Positions 1 to 5,419 of a stretch of 6,837 nt of DNA are shown piece after piece. This DNA comes from Candidatus Nanohalarchaeota archaeon. Its GTDB lineage: Archaea; EX4484-52; B79-G9. Made by a program: the position numbers and the translations under genes. The stretch spans positions 1 through 6,837 of the forward strand of contig JAUVEK010000074.1 in the NCBI GenBank assembly GCA_030594795.1. Reading direction: 5' to 3'. The notes beneath the pieces were generated by a model. That model was not told the DNA's origin. It worked only from the letters and a program-made list of their open reading frames with translations, and did no database searches. The first letter of the stretch is position 1. Every line of letters starts with the position of its first letter.

Positions 1-457
1 AGTAGGTGACAGGATACAGCTTGACGGCGGGGAATATGGTGATGTTAAAGAAATAGGTATCAGGAGCACAAGGATACAGACGCTTGATGAGACGCTGATA
101 GTTGTGCCAAACGACACTATCGCCAACTCAAAAATCGTAAACTTCCATGCGCCCTATTCCCGCATGAAAGTGAAGCTCCGCTTTGGCGTTTCTTACGGTT
201 CTGATGTGGCCAAGGTCAAGAAGACCATACTGAAAATTGCGAAAGGCATACCTGAAGTACGAAAAGATCCTGTGCCCCTTATCCTTTTTATTGAGCATGG
301 GGATTTCAGCCTTAATTTTCTTTTGATAACATGGGTGGACAAGCCTGAGCTAAAGGGTATTGTAACAGATAAGCTGAACGTGGGGATAGACAAAGAGTTC
401 AGGAAAGAGGGTATTGAGATACCATTCCCTACCCAGACAATATATACAGTTAAATAA
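1..457 (+). CDS. MscS-family mechanosensitive ion channel, C-terminal part (5' end outside window)
   Basis: The frame is open from the left edge (first full codon at base 2) to a TAA at 455-457, giving 151 residues. The start of the fragment reads VGDRIQLDGGEYGDV, then a TLIVVPND segment and a NFHAPYSRMKVKL stretch. This is the typical MscS order: the beta domain with its V-G-D and V-P-N signatures, followed by the mixed alpha/beta cytoplasmic C-terminal domain. The membrane helices, including the pore-lining TM3, would lie upstream and are not seen. Known for the family: a heptameric inner-membrane channel that opens under membrane tension and releases solutes on hypo-osmotic shock. The GTG at 104 is an internal valine codon in the conserved VVPND stretch, not a start. 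PAN follows after 13 bases on the same strand, so the two are probably co-transcribed. Family assignment is firm; the exact paralogue cannot be told. Confidence 0.9.
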   Translation, partial: VGDRIQLDGGEYGDVKEIGIRSTRIQTLDETLIVVPNDTIANSKIVNFHAPYSRMKVKLRFGVSYGSDVAKVKKTILKIAKGIPEVRKDPVPLILFIEHGDFSLNFLLITWVDKPELKGIVTDKLNVGIDKEFRKEGIEIPFPTQTIYTVK

Positions 458-458
458 T

Positions 459-465
459 GGGGGAG
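459..465 (+). promoter_or_regulatory. Ribosome binding site of the PAN gene (GGGGGAG)
   Basis: A purine run GGGGGAG lies five bases before the ATG at 471, directly after the TAA of the channel gene. It supports ATG 471 as the start over the longer open frame that reaches back to 414 inside the channel gene. Confidence 0.6.
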
Positions 466-470
466 ATAAT

Positions 471-1607
471 ATGAGTTCTACGAATGCGCAGGCAATTGAT
501 GCAGGGGATATGAATTTTTCAGCACTGACTCCTGATGAGGAAAATGATATTCTGAAAAATACAATTACAGACCTCCAAAAAGAGGTTGAGAAATTCAAGA
601 ACACACCCTACATTGTCGCTAATGTTGTTGAGATAGTCAACCCCGATGAGGTTGTCATAAGGCTCAATGGGGGCGATTTCTGCGTCAGTGTCTCTGATGA
701 TATCAGGAACAATATCAAACTGGATGACAAGGTTCTCGTCGAGCAGAAATCACTTACTGTGGTGCGAAAAATCGGTGTCTCGAAACACTTTGATGTGTCT
801 AATTTCGTGATATGCGAGAAGCCTCATATCAACTGGAAAAGCATTGGCGGGCTGTCGTACCAGATCAACGAAATCAATGAAGTAATAGAGTTGCCACTGC
901 TAAAGCCAGAACTATTCAAAAAGACAGGCATTGAGCCTCCAAAAGGCGTGCTGCTTTACGGCCCCCCGGGCACCGGGAAAACATTGCTCGCAAAAGCTGC
1001 TGCAACAGACACAAATTCAACATTCATCGAGATAGTAGGCTCCGAACTTGTCCAGAAATTTATAGGAGAAGGAGCAAAATTCGTCAAATCAATATTTGCG
1101 CTCGCCAAGGAAAAGGCGCCTTCAATCATATTCATAGACGAACTGGATGCAATTGCTGCAAAAAGGATAGAGATTGGCACTTCCGGTGAGCGGGAAGTCC
1201 AGCGGACATTCATGCAGCTTCTTTCAGAGATTGACGGGTTCAAGCATCTTGGTGATGTGAAGGTTATCGGCGCGACAAACAGGATAGACATCCTCGACCC
1301 TGCGGTGATAAGGCCCGGCCGCCTTGACAGGCTTATCAAGGTGCCTTTGCCTGATGAGGAGGGAAGGCATGAAATCTACAAGATACACACGTCCAAGATG
1401 CACCTGAACAAGGATGTCAACCTAAACGAGCTTTCCAGGACCAGCAAAGACATGTGCGGCGCCCAGATAAAATCCGTCTGCACTGAGGCAGGATATTTTG
1501 CGATACGGGATAACAGGTACGAAGTGAATATGGATGATTTTTTGTCAGGTGTAAAGAAAGTAAGATCCGACAAAAAAAGCCATGAGTTTCTGAAGATGTA
1601 CGGGTAA
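471..1607 (+). CDS. pan: Proteasome-activating nucleotidase (PAN), AAA+ regulatory ATPase of the archaeal proteasome
   Basis: 378 residues from ATG 471 to TAA 1605. PAN forms a hexamer that unfolds proteins with ATP and passes them into the 20S proteasome in the cytoplasm. Visible order: a short helical coiled coil (about 20-43), Pro46 at the conserved hinge, an OB-fold segment (about 47-102), then the AAA+ module. In the module are Walker A GPPGTGKT (164-171), the pore loop KFIGEGA (196-202), Walker B IIFIDE (219-224), sensor 1 GATN (267-270) and arginine fingers in RPGRLDR (281-287). The last three residues are M-Y-G, a hydrophobic-Tyr-X (HbYX) tail that docks into the 20S ring and opens its gate. 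This tail separates PAN from Cdc48-type ATPases. It is shorter than the roughly 400-430 aa of well-known PANs, the loss being at the N-terminus. It probably shares a transcript with the channel gene upstream. No 20S subunit gene is in the window. Confidence 0.95.
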   Translation: MSSTNAQAIDAGDMNFSALTPDEENDILKNTITDLQKEVEKFKNTPYIVANVVEIVNPDEVVIRLNGGDFCVSVSDDIRNNIKLDDKVLVEQKSLTVVRKIGVSKHFDVSNFVICEKPHINWKSIGGLSYQINEINEVIELPLLKPELFKKTGIEPPKGVLLYGPPGTGKTLLAKAAATDTNSTFIEIVGSELVQKFIGEGAKFVKSIFALAKEKAPSIIFIDELDAIAAKRIEIGTSGEREVQRTFMQLLSEIDGFKHLGDVKVIGATNRIDILDPAVIRPGRLDRLIKVPLPDEEGRHEIYKIHTSKMHLNKDVNLNELSRTSKDMCGAQIKSVCTEAGYFAIRDNRYEVNMDDFLSGVKKVRSDKKSHEFLKMYG

Positions 1608-1618
1608 TGCATAAACAC

Positions 1619-1624
1619 TTTTTT
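1619..1624 (+). terminator. Possible oligo-T terminator after PAN
   Basis: A run of six T lies 12 bases after the PAN stop codon, between two converging genes. Archaeal RNA polymerase can stop at such U-runs without a hairpin, and I see no hairpin here. The run is short, so this is tentative. Confidence 0.3.
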
Positions 1625-1637
1625 GCAGGCTGACTGT

Positions 1638-1883
1638 TTAGCCGCGCATTATTGTTTTCCACAAGTTTTTATTTACTTTAGGCATTCGGCCATGCAGCCA
1701 AGCTTCCTCTAAGATAAGCCTTGTTATCTCTTTATCAGTATAATTCTCTTTGACCATCTGTCCAATCTCACCAGCATGATGCCCTTTTGCATATTTGCGA
1801 AATATTGTATCAAGAGTTCCTTCTCCGCCTATTTTTGAAAATGCTTTTGCAACAGGCTCATACTCTCCATTCCAGTTTCTCAT
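1638..1883 (-). CDS. Unrecognised 81-aa protein, or the C-terminal part of the gene upstream beyond an in-frame TAG
   Basis: Read as a separate gene it runs from ATG 1883 to TAA 1640-1638. It is soluble, mostly helical and fairly charged, with segments GTLDTIFRKYAKGHHAGEIG (22-41) and NYTDKEITRLILEEAWLHGR (47-66). The second half has the rhythm of two helices joined by a turn, but I cannot name a family. The frame is the same as that of the 161-aa gene upstream. It is open right back to that gene's TAG, adding D-A-F-S-E before this methionine. A GTGAG purine run abuts the ATG with no spacing, too close for a normal ribosome binding site. It may therefore not be an independent gene but the end of a 248-aa product read through TAG, or the remnant of a gene broken by a nonsense mutation. 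The region is AT-rich compared with PAN and pyrG. It converges on PAN with 30 bases between the stops. Confidence 0.55.
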   Translation of the reverse strand: MRNWNGEYEPVAKAFSKIGGEGTLDTIFRKYAKGHHAGEIGQMVKENYTDKEITRLILEEAWLHGRMPKVNKNLWKTIMRG

Positions 1884-1898
1884 CTCACTAAAGGCATC

Positions 1899-1901
1899 CT
1901 A
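1899..1901 (-). other. In-frame amber (TAG) codon between two open segments
   Basis: TAG on the minus strand closes the 161-codon frame at 2384-1902. The same frame stays open for 86 more codons to a TAA at 1640-1638. Every other complete stop on the archaeal part is TAA (channel, PAN, the segment here, pyrG) or TGA (the genes ending at 4406, 4786 and 5374). Three readings are possible: pyrrolysine insertion, a nonsense mutation (or sequencing error), or two adjacent genes that share a frame by chance. Confidence 0.6.
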
Positions 1902-2384
1902 CACTTCAGGACATCTGTAGTCTTCTACATATTCGCGTACCGCATCTCTGACATCTTCACCATACCGATCCGATGAAAAATAATATCCTATCTGAGATCG
2001 TCCTCCAATAATAAATGGTAATTTTTTCCTCATCTCTCCCATCACGCCTCCAATTGAATGCCGAAGACTTTTATAATTTTTACTATCTTCACAAATGATG
2101 TTATATTTTTCCTCAAGAATGTTCCATATCTCTTCGACGCTCGTGGATCTGACACCAGACCTTGGTTTGTCCTTATATAATACGTACCGAAATATATCTT
2201 TTCTTACTTCACAGGTAAGAAATTGATTTCCCCCTTTTACTTTTAATAAATTGGCTATCCTGTTCTCTATATCATATAAATCCTGTAAATCCTCAAATGT
2301 ATATGACTCTTTTAATTCCTCATATTCTGCCTGCATTTGAAACACAGTATCAATTATGTTCGATAGGTTTATAGGTTTATCCAC
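1899..2384 (-). CDS. Unrecognised protein with a winged-helix-like segment, ending at TAG
   Basis: 161 residues from GTG 2384 to TAG 1901-1899. Residues 12-50 are acidic and helical, possibly a coiled coil (QAEYEELKESYTFEDLQDLY). Residues 82-138 run helix (SVEEIWNILEEKY), helix (KSLRHSIGGVMGEMRKKL), then a turn-rich strand pair GGRSQIGYYFSS. This resembles a winged helix with its wing at about 127-138, so a DNA-binding role is possible; this is pattern inference, not a family match. The tail (139-161) is helical and acidic. The start is uncertain: the GTG has no good ribosome binding site, and ATG at residue 17 is an alternative. The gene lies 42 bases after pyrG on the same strand and could be its transcript partner. 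Base composition is AT-rich (one 60-base line, 2221-2280, counts to 27% GC), unlike pyrG and PAN. That suggests recent gain or weak constraint. Confidence 0.65.
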   Translation of the reverse strand: MDKPINLSNIIDTVFQMQAEYEELKESYTFEDLQDLYDIENRIANLLKVKGGNQFLTCEVRKDIFRYVLYKDKPRSGVRSTSVEEIWNILEEKYNIICEDSKNYKSLRHSIGGVMGEMRKKLPFIIGGRSQIGYYFSSDRYGEDVRDAVREYVEDYRCPEV

Positions 2385-2426
2385 TGCTGGGTAGCATGAC
2401 AGAAAAGTGCTTGCAATCCCTCAATT

Positions 2427-4058
2427 TTATTTCAAACACGCCTTCACAAGGCCAACAAAAAGCGGATGCGGGTTCAGCGGCGCTGACTTAAACTCCGGGT
2501 GCGCCTGGGTTGCTACAAAGAATTTGTGCGCCGGAAGCTCCATGAATTCCATGAGGCGCCTGTCAGGTGAACTGCCTGAAAACACAATACCATTCTCCTC
2601 AAGCTCCTCAATATACTCAGGGTTCACTTCATACCTGTGGCGGTGGCGCTCGAAAACTTCCTCCGCACAATATAACTTACTCACAATCGTCCCCTTCTTC
2701 AGCACCGCAAGGCAGGCGCCAAGACGCATGGTTGCACCATACTTCTTGTTCTTCAGAAGCTCCTTCTGCTCAGGGAGGATATCTATTACCGGATACCTTG
2801 TTTCAGGATCAACTTCAGTCGTATGCGCACCCCCCATATTACAGACATTCCTCGCATATTCGACTACAGCAAGCTGCATTCCCAGGCAGAGGCCAAGGAA
2901 AGGCATGTTGTTTTCTCTCAAGTATTTTATGGCTGTAATCTTGCCTTCTATGCCGGAGCTGCCGAACCCGCCGGTTACTATGGCGCCGTCAAAGCCTTTG
3001 AGCACTGCATCTGCCGGCTCTTCTTCAAAGCGCGTGGACTGTATCTGCACAATCTTCGGCCTGATGCCCTTGTGTGCACATGCGTGCTTTATTGATTCAA
3101 GAACAGAAAGATAAACATCTGCATGCTCTGTTTTCCCGTGGGACACGTACTTGCCTATCAGTGCGATTTTTAGTTCTTTTGTAGCATTTCTTAGCTTGTT
3201 TGAGTATTTTTTCCATTCCAGAAGATCTATATCTTTTTTCATGCCAAACTTCGATAATATCTTCTCAGCAAACTCCTGTTTTTCGAACAAGAGAGGCAGA
3301 GTGTAAATGCTTTCCAGATCCGGGTTGTCAATAATGTATTCCTCGTCGATAAAGCATCTTTTTGAGATGATCCAGCGCCGGGGCTTGTCTATACCGATTT
3401 CAGATCTCGCGACCACAAAATCAGGGAATATGCCTACTTCGCGCAGCTTGGACATCGCGTGCTGGGTCGGCTTGGTCTTGAGCTCGTTTACGTTTTTCAG
3501 GTACGGCAGGTAGGTCACCATCACGTTTATTGACGGGTATTCCCTGCTGAGCTCTCTTACTGCATGGAGGAAGACGAGATTCTCGATGTCGCCTGATGTG
3601 CCGCCGACTTCAACCAGCGTAAATTCATAGCCATTTGTGCATTCAAGTATCCTTTTTTTGACCTCGTTGACAATATCCGGTATCACCTCCACATCGCGCC
3701 CGTTGTATTTTAGCTGGCGCTCTTTTTCAATTACCGAGAGATATACCTGGCCTGTTGTGATATTGTTTCTTTTTGGTATATGCACACTAAGGAAGCGTTC
3801 GTAGTTGCCGAGATCCTGGTCAATCTCGCCGCCGTCGTCTGTCACATAGACTTCCCCGTGCTCAGTGGGGCGCATTGTTCCTGCGTCCAGGTTTATGTAT
3901 GGGTCTATTTTCACTGCCGTCACCGAGTATCCCCCGGCTTTCAGGATAGCCCCAATGGACGAAGTAACAATCCCTTTCCCGAGTCCTGAAAGCACACCGC
4001 CGACTACGAATACGAATTTTGTTTTACTCTTTTTCGAAGAATTAGAGTTTTGTTTCAT
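2427..4058 (-). CDS. pyrG: CTP synthase (glutamine hydrolysing)
   Basis: 543 residues from ATG 4058 to TAA 2427, close to the 545 of the E. coli enzyme. It makes CTP from UTP, ATP and glutamine in the cytoplasm, the last step of pyrimidine nucleotide synthesis. The N-terminal synthetase domain (about 13-280) shows the P-loop GGVLSGLGKG (20-29), DPYINLDAGTM (52-62), HGEVYVT (67-73), EVGGTSGDIE (150-159) and the UTP/CTP-site motif KTKPTQH (194-200). The class I glutamine amidotransferase domain (about 297-543) shows the oxyanion loop GGFG (363-366), nucleophile Cys391 in GLCLGMQ, ERHRHRYEVN (470-479) and catalytic His520/Glu522 in AHPEF. The lid motif, usually GGFGxRG, has Ser368 in place of Arg. 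The frame is open upstream to 4109, but that would place the TATA box inside the gene; ATG 4058 matches family alignments and sits 32 bases from the TATA box. Confidence 0.97.
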   Translation of the reverse strand: MKQNSNSSKKSKTKFVFVVGGVLSGLGKGIVTSSIGAILKAGGYSVTAVKIDPYINLDAGTMRPTEHGEVYVTDDGGEIDQDLGNYERFLSVHIPKRNNITTGQVYLSVIEKERQLKYNGRDVEVIPDIVNEVKKRILECTNGYEFTLVEVGGTSGDIENLVFLHAVRELSREYPSINVMVTYLPYLKNVNELKTKPTQHAMSKLREVGIFPDFVVARSEIGIDKPRRWIISKRCFIDEEYIIDNPDLESIYTLPLLFEKQEFAEKILSKFGMKKDIDLLEWKKYSNKLRNATKELKIALIGKYVSHGKTEHADVYLSVLESIKHACAHKGIRPKIVQIQSTRFEEEPADAVLKGFDGAIVTGGFGSSGIEGKITAIKYLRENNMPFLGLCLGMQLAVVEYARNVCNMGGAHTTEVDPETRYPVIDILPEQKELLKNKKYGATMRLGACLAVLKKGTIVSKLYCAEEVFERHRHRYEVNPEYIEELEENGIVFSGSSPDRRLMEFMELPAHKFFVATQAHPEFKSAPLNPHPLFVGLVKACLK

Positions 4059-4085
4059 AATGTATTTACAGTGTGTAAACTTAAT

Positions 4086-4094
4086 TTTATATAT
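4086..4094 (-). promoter_or_regulatory. Archaeal TATA box for pyrG
   Basis: On the minus strand this reads ATATATAAA, about 32 bases before the pyrG ATG at 4058. Archaeal transcription usually starts about 25 bases after the centre of the TATA box, giving a leader of only a few bases. No Shine-Dalgarno site precedes the ATG, which fits a nearly leaderless message. Confidence 0.6.
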
Positions 4095-4115
4095 CATTGC
4101 CTGCCTCAATTAAGT

Positions 4116-4123
4116 TTTATATA
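4116..4123 (+). promoter_or_regulatory. Archaeal TATA box for the 86-aa membrane protein gene
   Basis: TTTATATA centred about 26 bases before ATG 4146 would place the transcription start at or next to the ATG, a leaderless message. No ribosome binding site is present, as expected for that mode. The AATTAAG just upstream could be the purine-containing BRE position, though this is weak. Confidence 0.65.
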
Positions 4124-4145
4124 ATTTGCTCATCTATGTTCTCTA

Positions 4146-4406
4146 ATGCCAGACTACAAAGAAAAGATAATTTCTACATTGATGCATACTGCTGCCGGTG
4201 CAGGTGTGGGATACATCTCGGAAAGCATTGTTATAGGCTATGGCGGGGGCATGGTTGCGTTTGTCGGGGCAATAGTACTCATACTCATGAACCAGATAGT
4301 GAAACACGTATTAAAAAAGCGCGAATTTAACTGGTGGATGGCAAACGGAATCTGGCCCTTCCTCGCAACATGGTTCGCTGTGTGGGTTATTGCGATTAAT
4401 ATTTGA
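4146..4406 (+). CDS. Small membrane protein of unknown function (86 aa)
   Basis: ATG 4146 to TGA 4404-4406. I do not recognise a named family. The sequence is strongly hydrophobic with a short polar head (MPDYKEK). A glycine-rich stretch, AAGAGVGYISESIVIGYGGG (16-35), leads into a clear helix (36-52), together enough for two membrane passes. A basic loop follows (KHVLKKREFNWW, 53-64), and a tryptophan-rich helix ends the protein (66-85). Three membrane segments are likely. Under the positive-inside rule the KKRE loop should face the cytoplasm. The small-residue-rich first segment suggests tight helix packing. It is transcribed divergently from pyrG by its own leaderless promoter and is followed by a 98-base gap with the promoter of the next gene, so it is probably a single-gene unit. 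No functional link to CTP synthesis can be claimed. Confidence 0.8.
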   Translation: MPDYKEKIISTLMHTAAGAGVGYISESIVIGYGGGMVAFVGAIVLILMNQIVKHVLKKREFNWWMANGIWPFLATWFAVWVIAINI

Positions 4407-4447
4407 TGTGACCGGTTGCTTCTGTTCTAAATTGGTGCATCAAAACT

Positions 4448-4455
4448 TTTATAAA
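4448..4455 (+). promoter_or_regulatory. Archaeal TATA box for the 93-aa / zinc-ribbon gene pair
   Basis: TTTATAAA lies in the gap 4407-4504, about 53 bases before ATG 4505. Initiation about 25 bases downstream of its centre would give a leader of roughly 28 bases. That is long enough to carry the GGGGTGA site, unlike the leaderless genes on either side. Confidence 0.6.
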
Positions 4456-4493
4456 TAGACAAAGCAACAAAGTTTATTGAAAACAAAAATTAT

Positions 4494-4500
4494 GGGGTGA
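4494..4500 (+). promoter_or_regulatory. Ribosome binding site (GGGGTGA) of the 93-aa gene
   Basis: GGGGTGA lies four bases before ATG 4505 and matches the archaeal anti-Shine-Dalgarno consensus GGAGGTGA except at one position. It fixes the start codon of this gene. Confidence 0.75.
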
Positions 4501-4504
4501 CAAT

Positions 4505-4786
4505 ATGTCAGAATATACTATAAAAGTCAAGGCGCCTGAAAAGATGGACCTTATAATCACAGGGAGCGAATCTCAGCAGCTTAAACTGGATCCTAAGGAG
4601 TTCCAGCAGGTGACTGTAGATTATGACGGCGACACACTGATATTCCAGGGAAAGAAAGTGAATGCTGTAGCGTCACTCAGGTGCATTTCAGATGTGTTCT
4701 GGATGATACTCTCACTTACATCAAAAGGATTTACAATAGAGCCGAATGAACCAGCTGAAATACTGAAGAAGCTTAAGCTTAAATGA
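4505..4786 (+). CDS. Unrecognised small protein (93 aa)
   Basis: ATG 4505 to TGA 4784-4786, with a strong ribosome binding site and its own TATA box, so it is a real gene. I do not recognise a family. The first half looks like beta strands of a small sandwich or barrel: TIKVKAP (5-11), DLIITG (15-20), QQVTVDYDGDTLIFQGKKV (34-52). A hydrophobic segment follows, CISDVFWMILSLTSKGFTIE (60-79), too short and interrupted to be a sure membrane helix, and then a lysine-rich helical tail (82-93). There is one cysteine, Cys60. It is probably soluble and cytoplasmic. The zinc-ribbon/Hsp20-like gene follows after 18 bases with no promoter of its own, so the two are likely co-transcribed and may work together. 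Confidence 0.75.
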   Translation: MSEYTIKVKAPEKMDLIITGSESQQLKLDPKEFQQVTVDYDGDTLIFQGKKVNAVASLRCISDVFWMILSLTSKGFTIEPNEPAEILKKLKLK

Positions 4787-4804
4787 AAGCGAAGATGTTA
4801 AAAG

Positions 4805-5374
4805 ATGATATGCAGGAACTGCAGGAGTGATATCGGGACCAAGGAGTGGAAATACTGCCCGTTCTGCGGCGAGAGTATCTTAAGGAAGCCAATATATCAG
4901 ATGGGCATGCAGGATGTGGCTGACAAAATGCTTTATGGGCTGCAGAAGCGCCTGATGAGGAAGCTGTTAGCTACGCTGGCAAGTGGTTTTGCCCGGGAAC
5001 AGAACTCTCCTGTACGCGGGTTCTCTGTGAAAGTAATATCCGGCCGCGGCCCTGCTGCACAGGGTACAGGACAGGCAGTTAGCACCCGGAAGAAAACTGA
5101 CATAGACATGACAAAAAAAAGGCCGGCTCCAAAGGAGACACTTGAGCCTGAGACAAGTATTGTAAAACTCCCCGGCAAGCTGAGAGCAGATATCTGTGTG
5201 CCTGGTGTAGGGCACCTGGATGATATAGATGTCCTTGAATTTGAGAATTCCTGCGAAGTTCGCGCATACAGCGGCAGCAGGTTATATTTCAAGATAATCC
5301 AGATACCTAAAGACTTAAACCTGTCTGGAAAAAGCCTGTCCGGCAAGACTCTTGTTCTTGAATTCATGCGCTGA
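4805..5374 (+). CDS. Zinc-ribbon protein with C-terminal Hsp20-like domain (189 aa)
   Basis: ATG 4805 to TGA 5372-5374. The N-terminus carries a zinc ribbon: C3-R-N-C6 and C18-P-F-C21 in YCPFCGE, all four ligands present. Residues 36-62 form a basic helix (VADKMLYGLQKRLMRKLLAT), and 63-112 is a charged, probably flexible linker. Residues 115-188 look like an Hsp20/ArsA-tail type beta sandwich: a hydrophobic strand (KLRADICVPGVGHLDDIDVL), a charged middle (ENSCEVRAY), IIQIPKDLNL and a final LSGKTLVLEF. This fold is used for binding other proteins, as in small heat-shock proteins and CS-domain co-chaperones; a chaperone-like or scaffold role is inferred only. I assign the fold from strand pattern and the P-G-V and L-P-like positions, not from a search. 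It starts 18 bases after the 93-aa gene. No good ribosome binding site is seen, but the ATG keeps both cysteine pairs. Confidence 0.75.
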   Translation: MICRNCRSDIGTKEWKYCPFCGESILRKPIYQMGMQDVADKMLYGLQKRLMRKLLATLASGFAREQNSPVRGFSVKVISGRGPAAQGTGQAVSTRKKTDIDMTKKRPAPKETLEPETSIVKLPGKLRADICVPGVGHLDDIDVLEFENSCEVRAYSGSRLYFKIIQIPKDLNLSGKSLSGKTLVLEFMR

Positions 5375-5387
5375 AGACCAAGTAATC

Positions 5388-5395
5388 TTTATATA
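5388..5395 (+). promoter_or_regulatory. Archaeal TATA box for the poly-aspartate protein gene
   Basis: TTTATATA centred about 28 bases before ATG 5420 predicts a start within a few bases of the ATG, so the message should be leaderless or nearly so. No ribosome binding site is present. Confidence 0.65.
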
Positions 5396-5406
5396 CGATG
5401 GATACT

Positions 5407-5418
5407 ATAAGTACTTAT
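5407..5418 (+). promoter_or_regulatory. 12-base perfect palindrome at the predicted transcription start
   Basis: ATAAGTACTTAT is identical to its reverse complement. It lies between the TATA box and the ATG at 5420, covering the predicted initiation site. A dimeric repressor bound here would block initiation, so it is a candidate operator. A 12-base palindrome made mostly of A and T can arise by chance. Confidence 0.4.
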
Positions 5419-5419
5419 C

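Noticed and set aside
414..470. An earlier start for PAN inside the channel gene
   Set aside because: There is no ATG and no ribosome binding site there, while ATG 471 has a GGGGGAG site at the right distance.
2407..3114. Plus-strand open frames across pyrG
   Set aside because: Shadows of CTP synthase, whose motifs are complete on the minus strand.
4059..4109. An N-terminal extension of CTP synthase starting at 4109
   Set aside because: It would put the TATA box inside the gene and add residues that family members lack.
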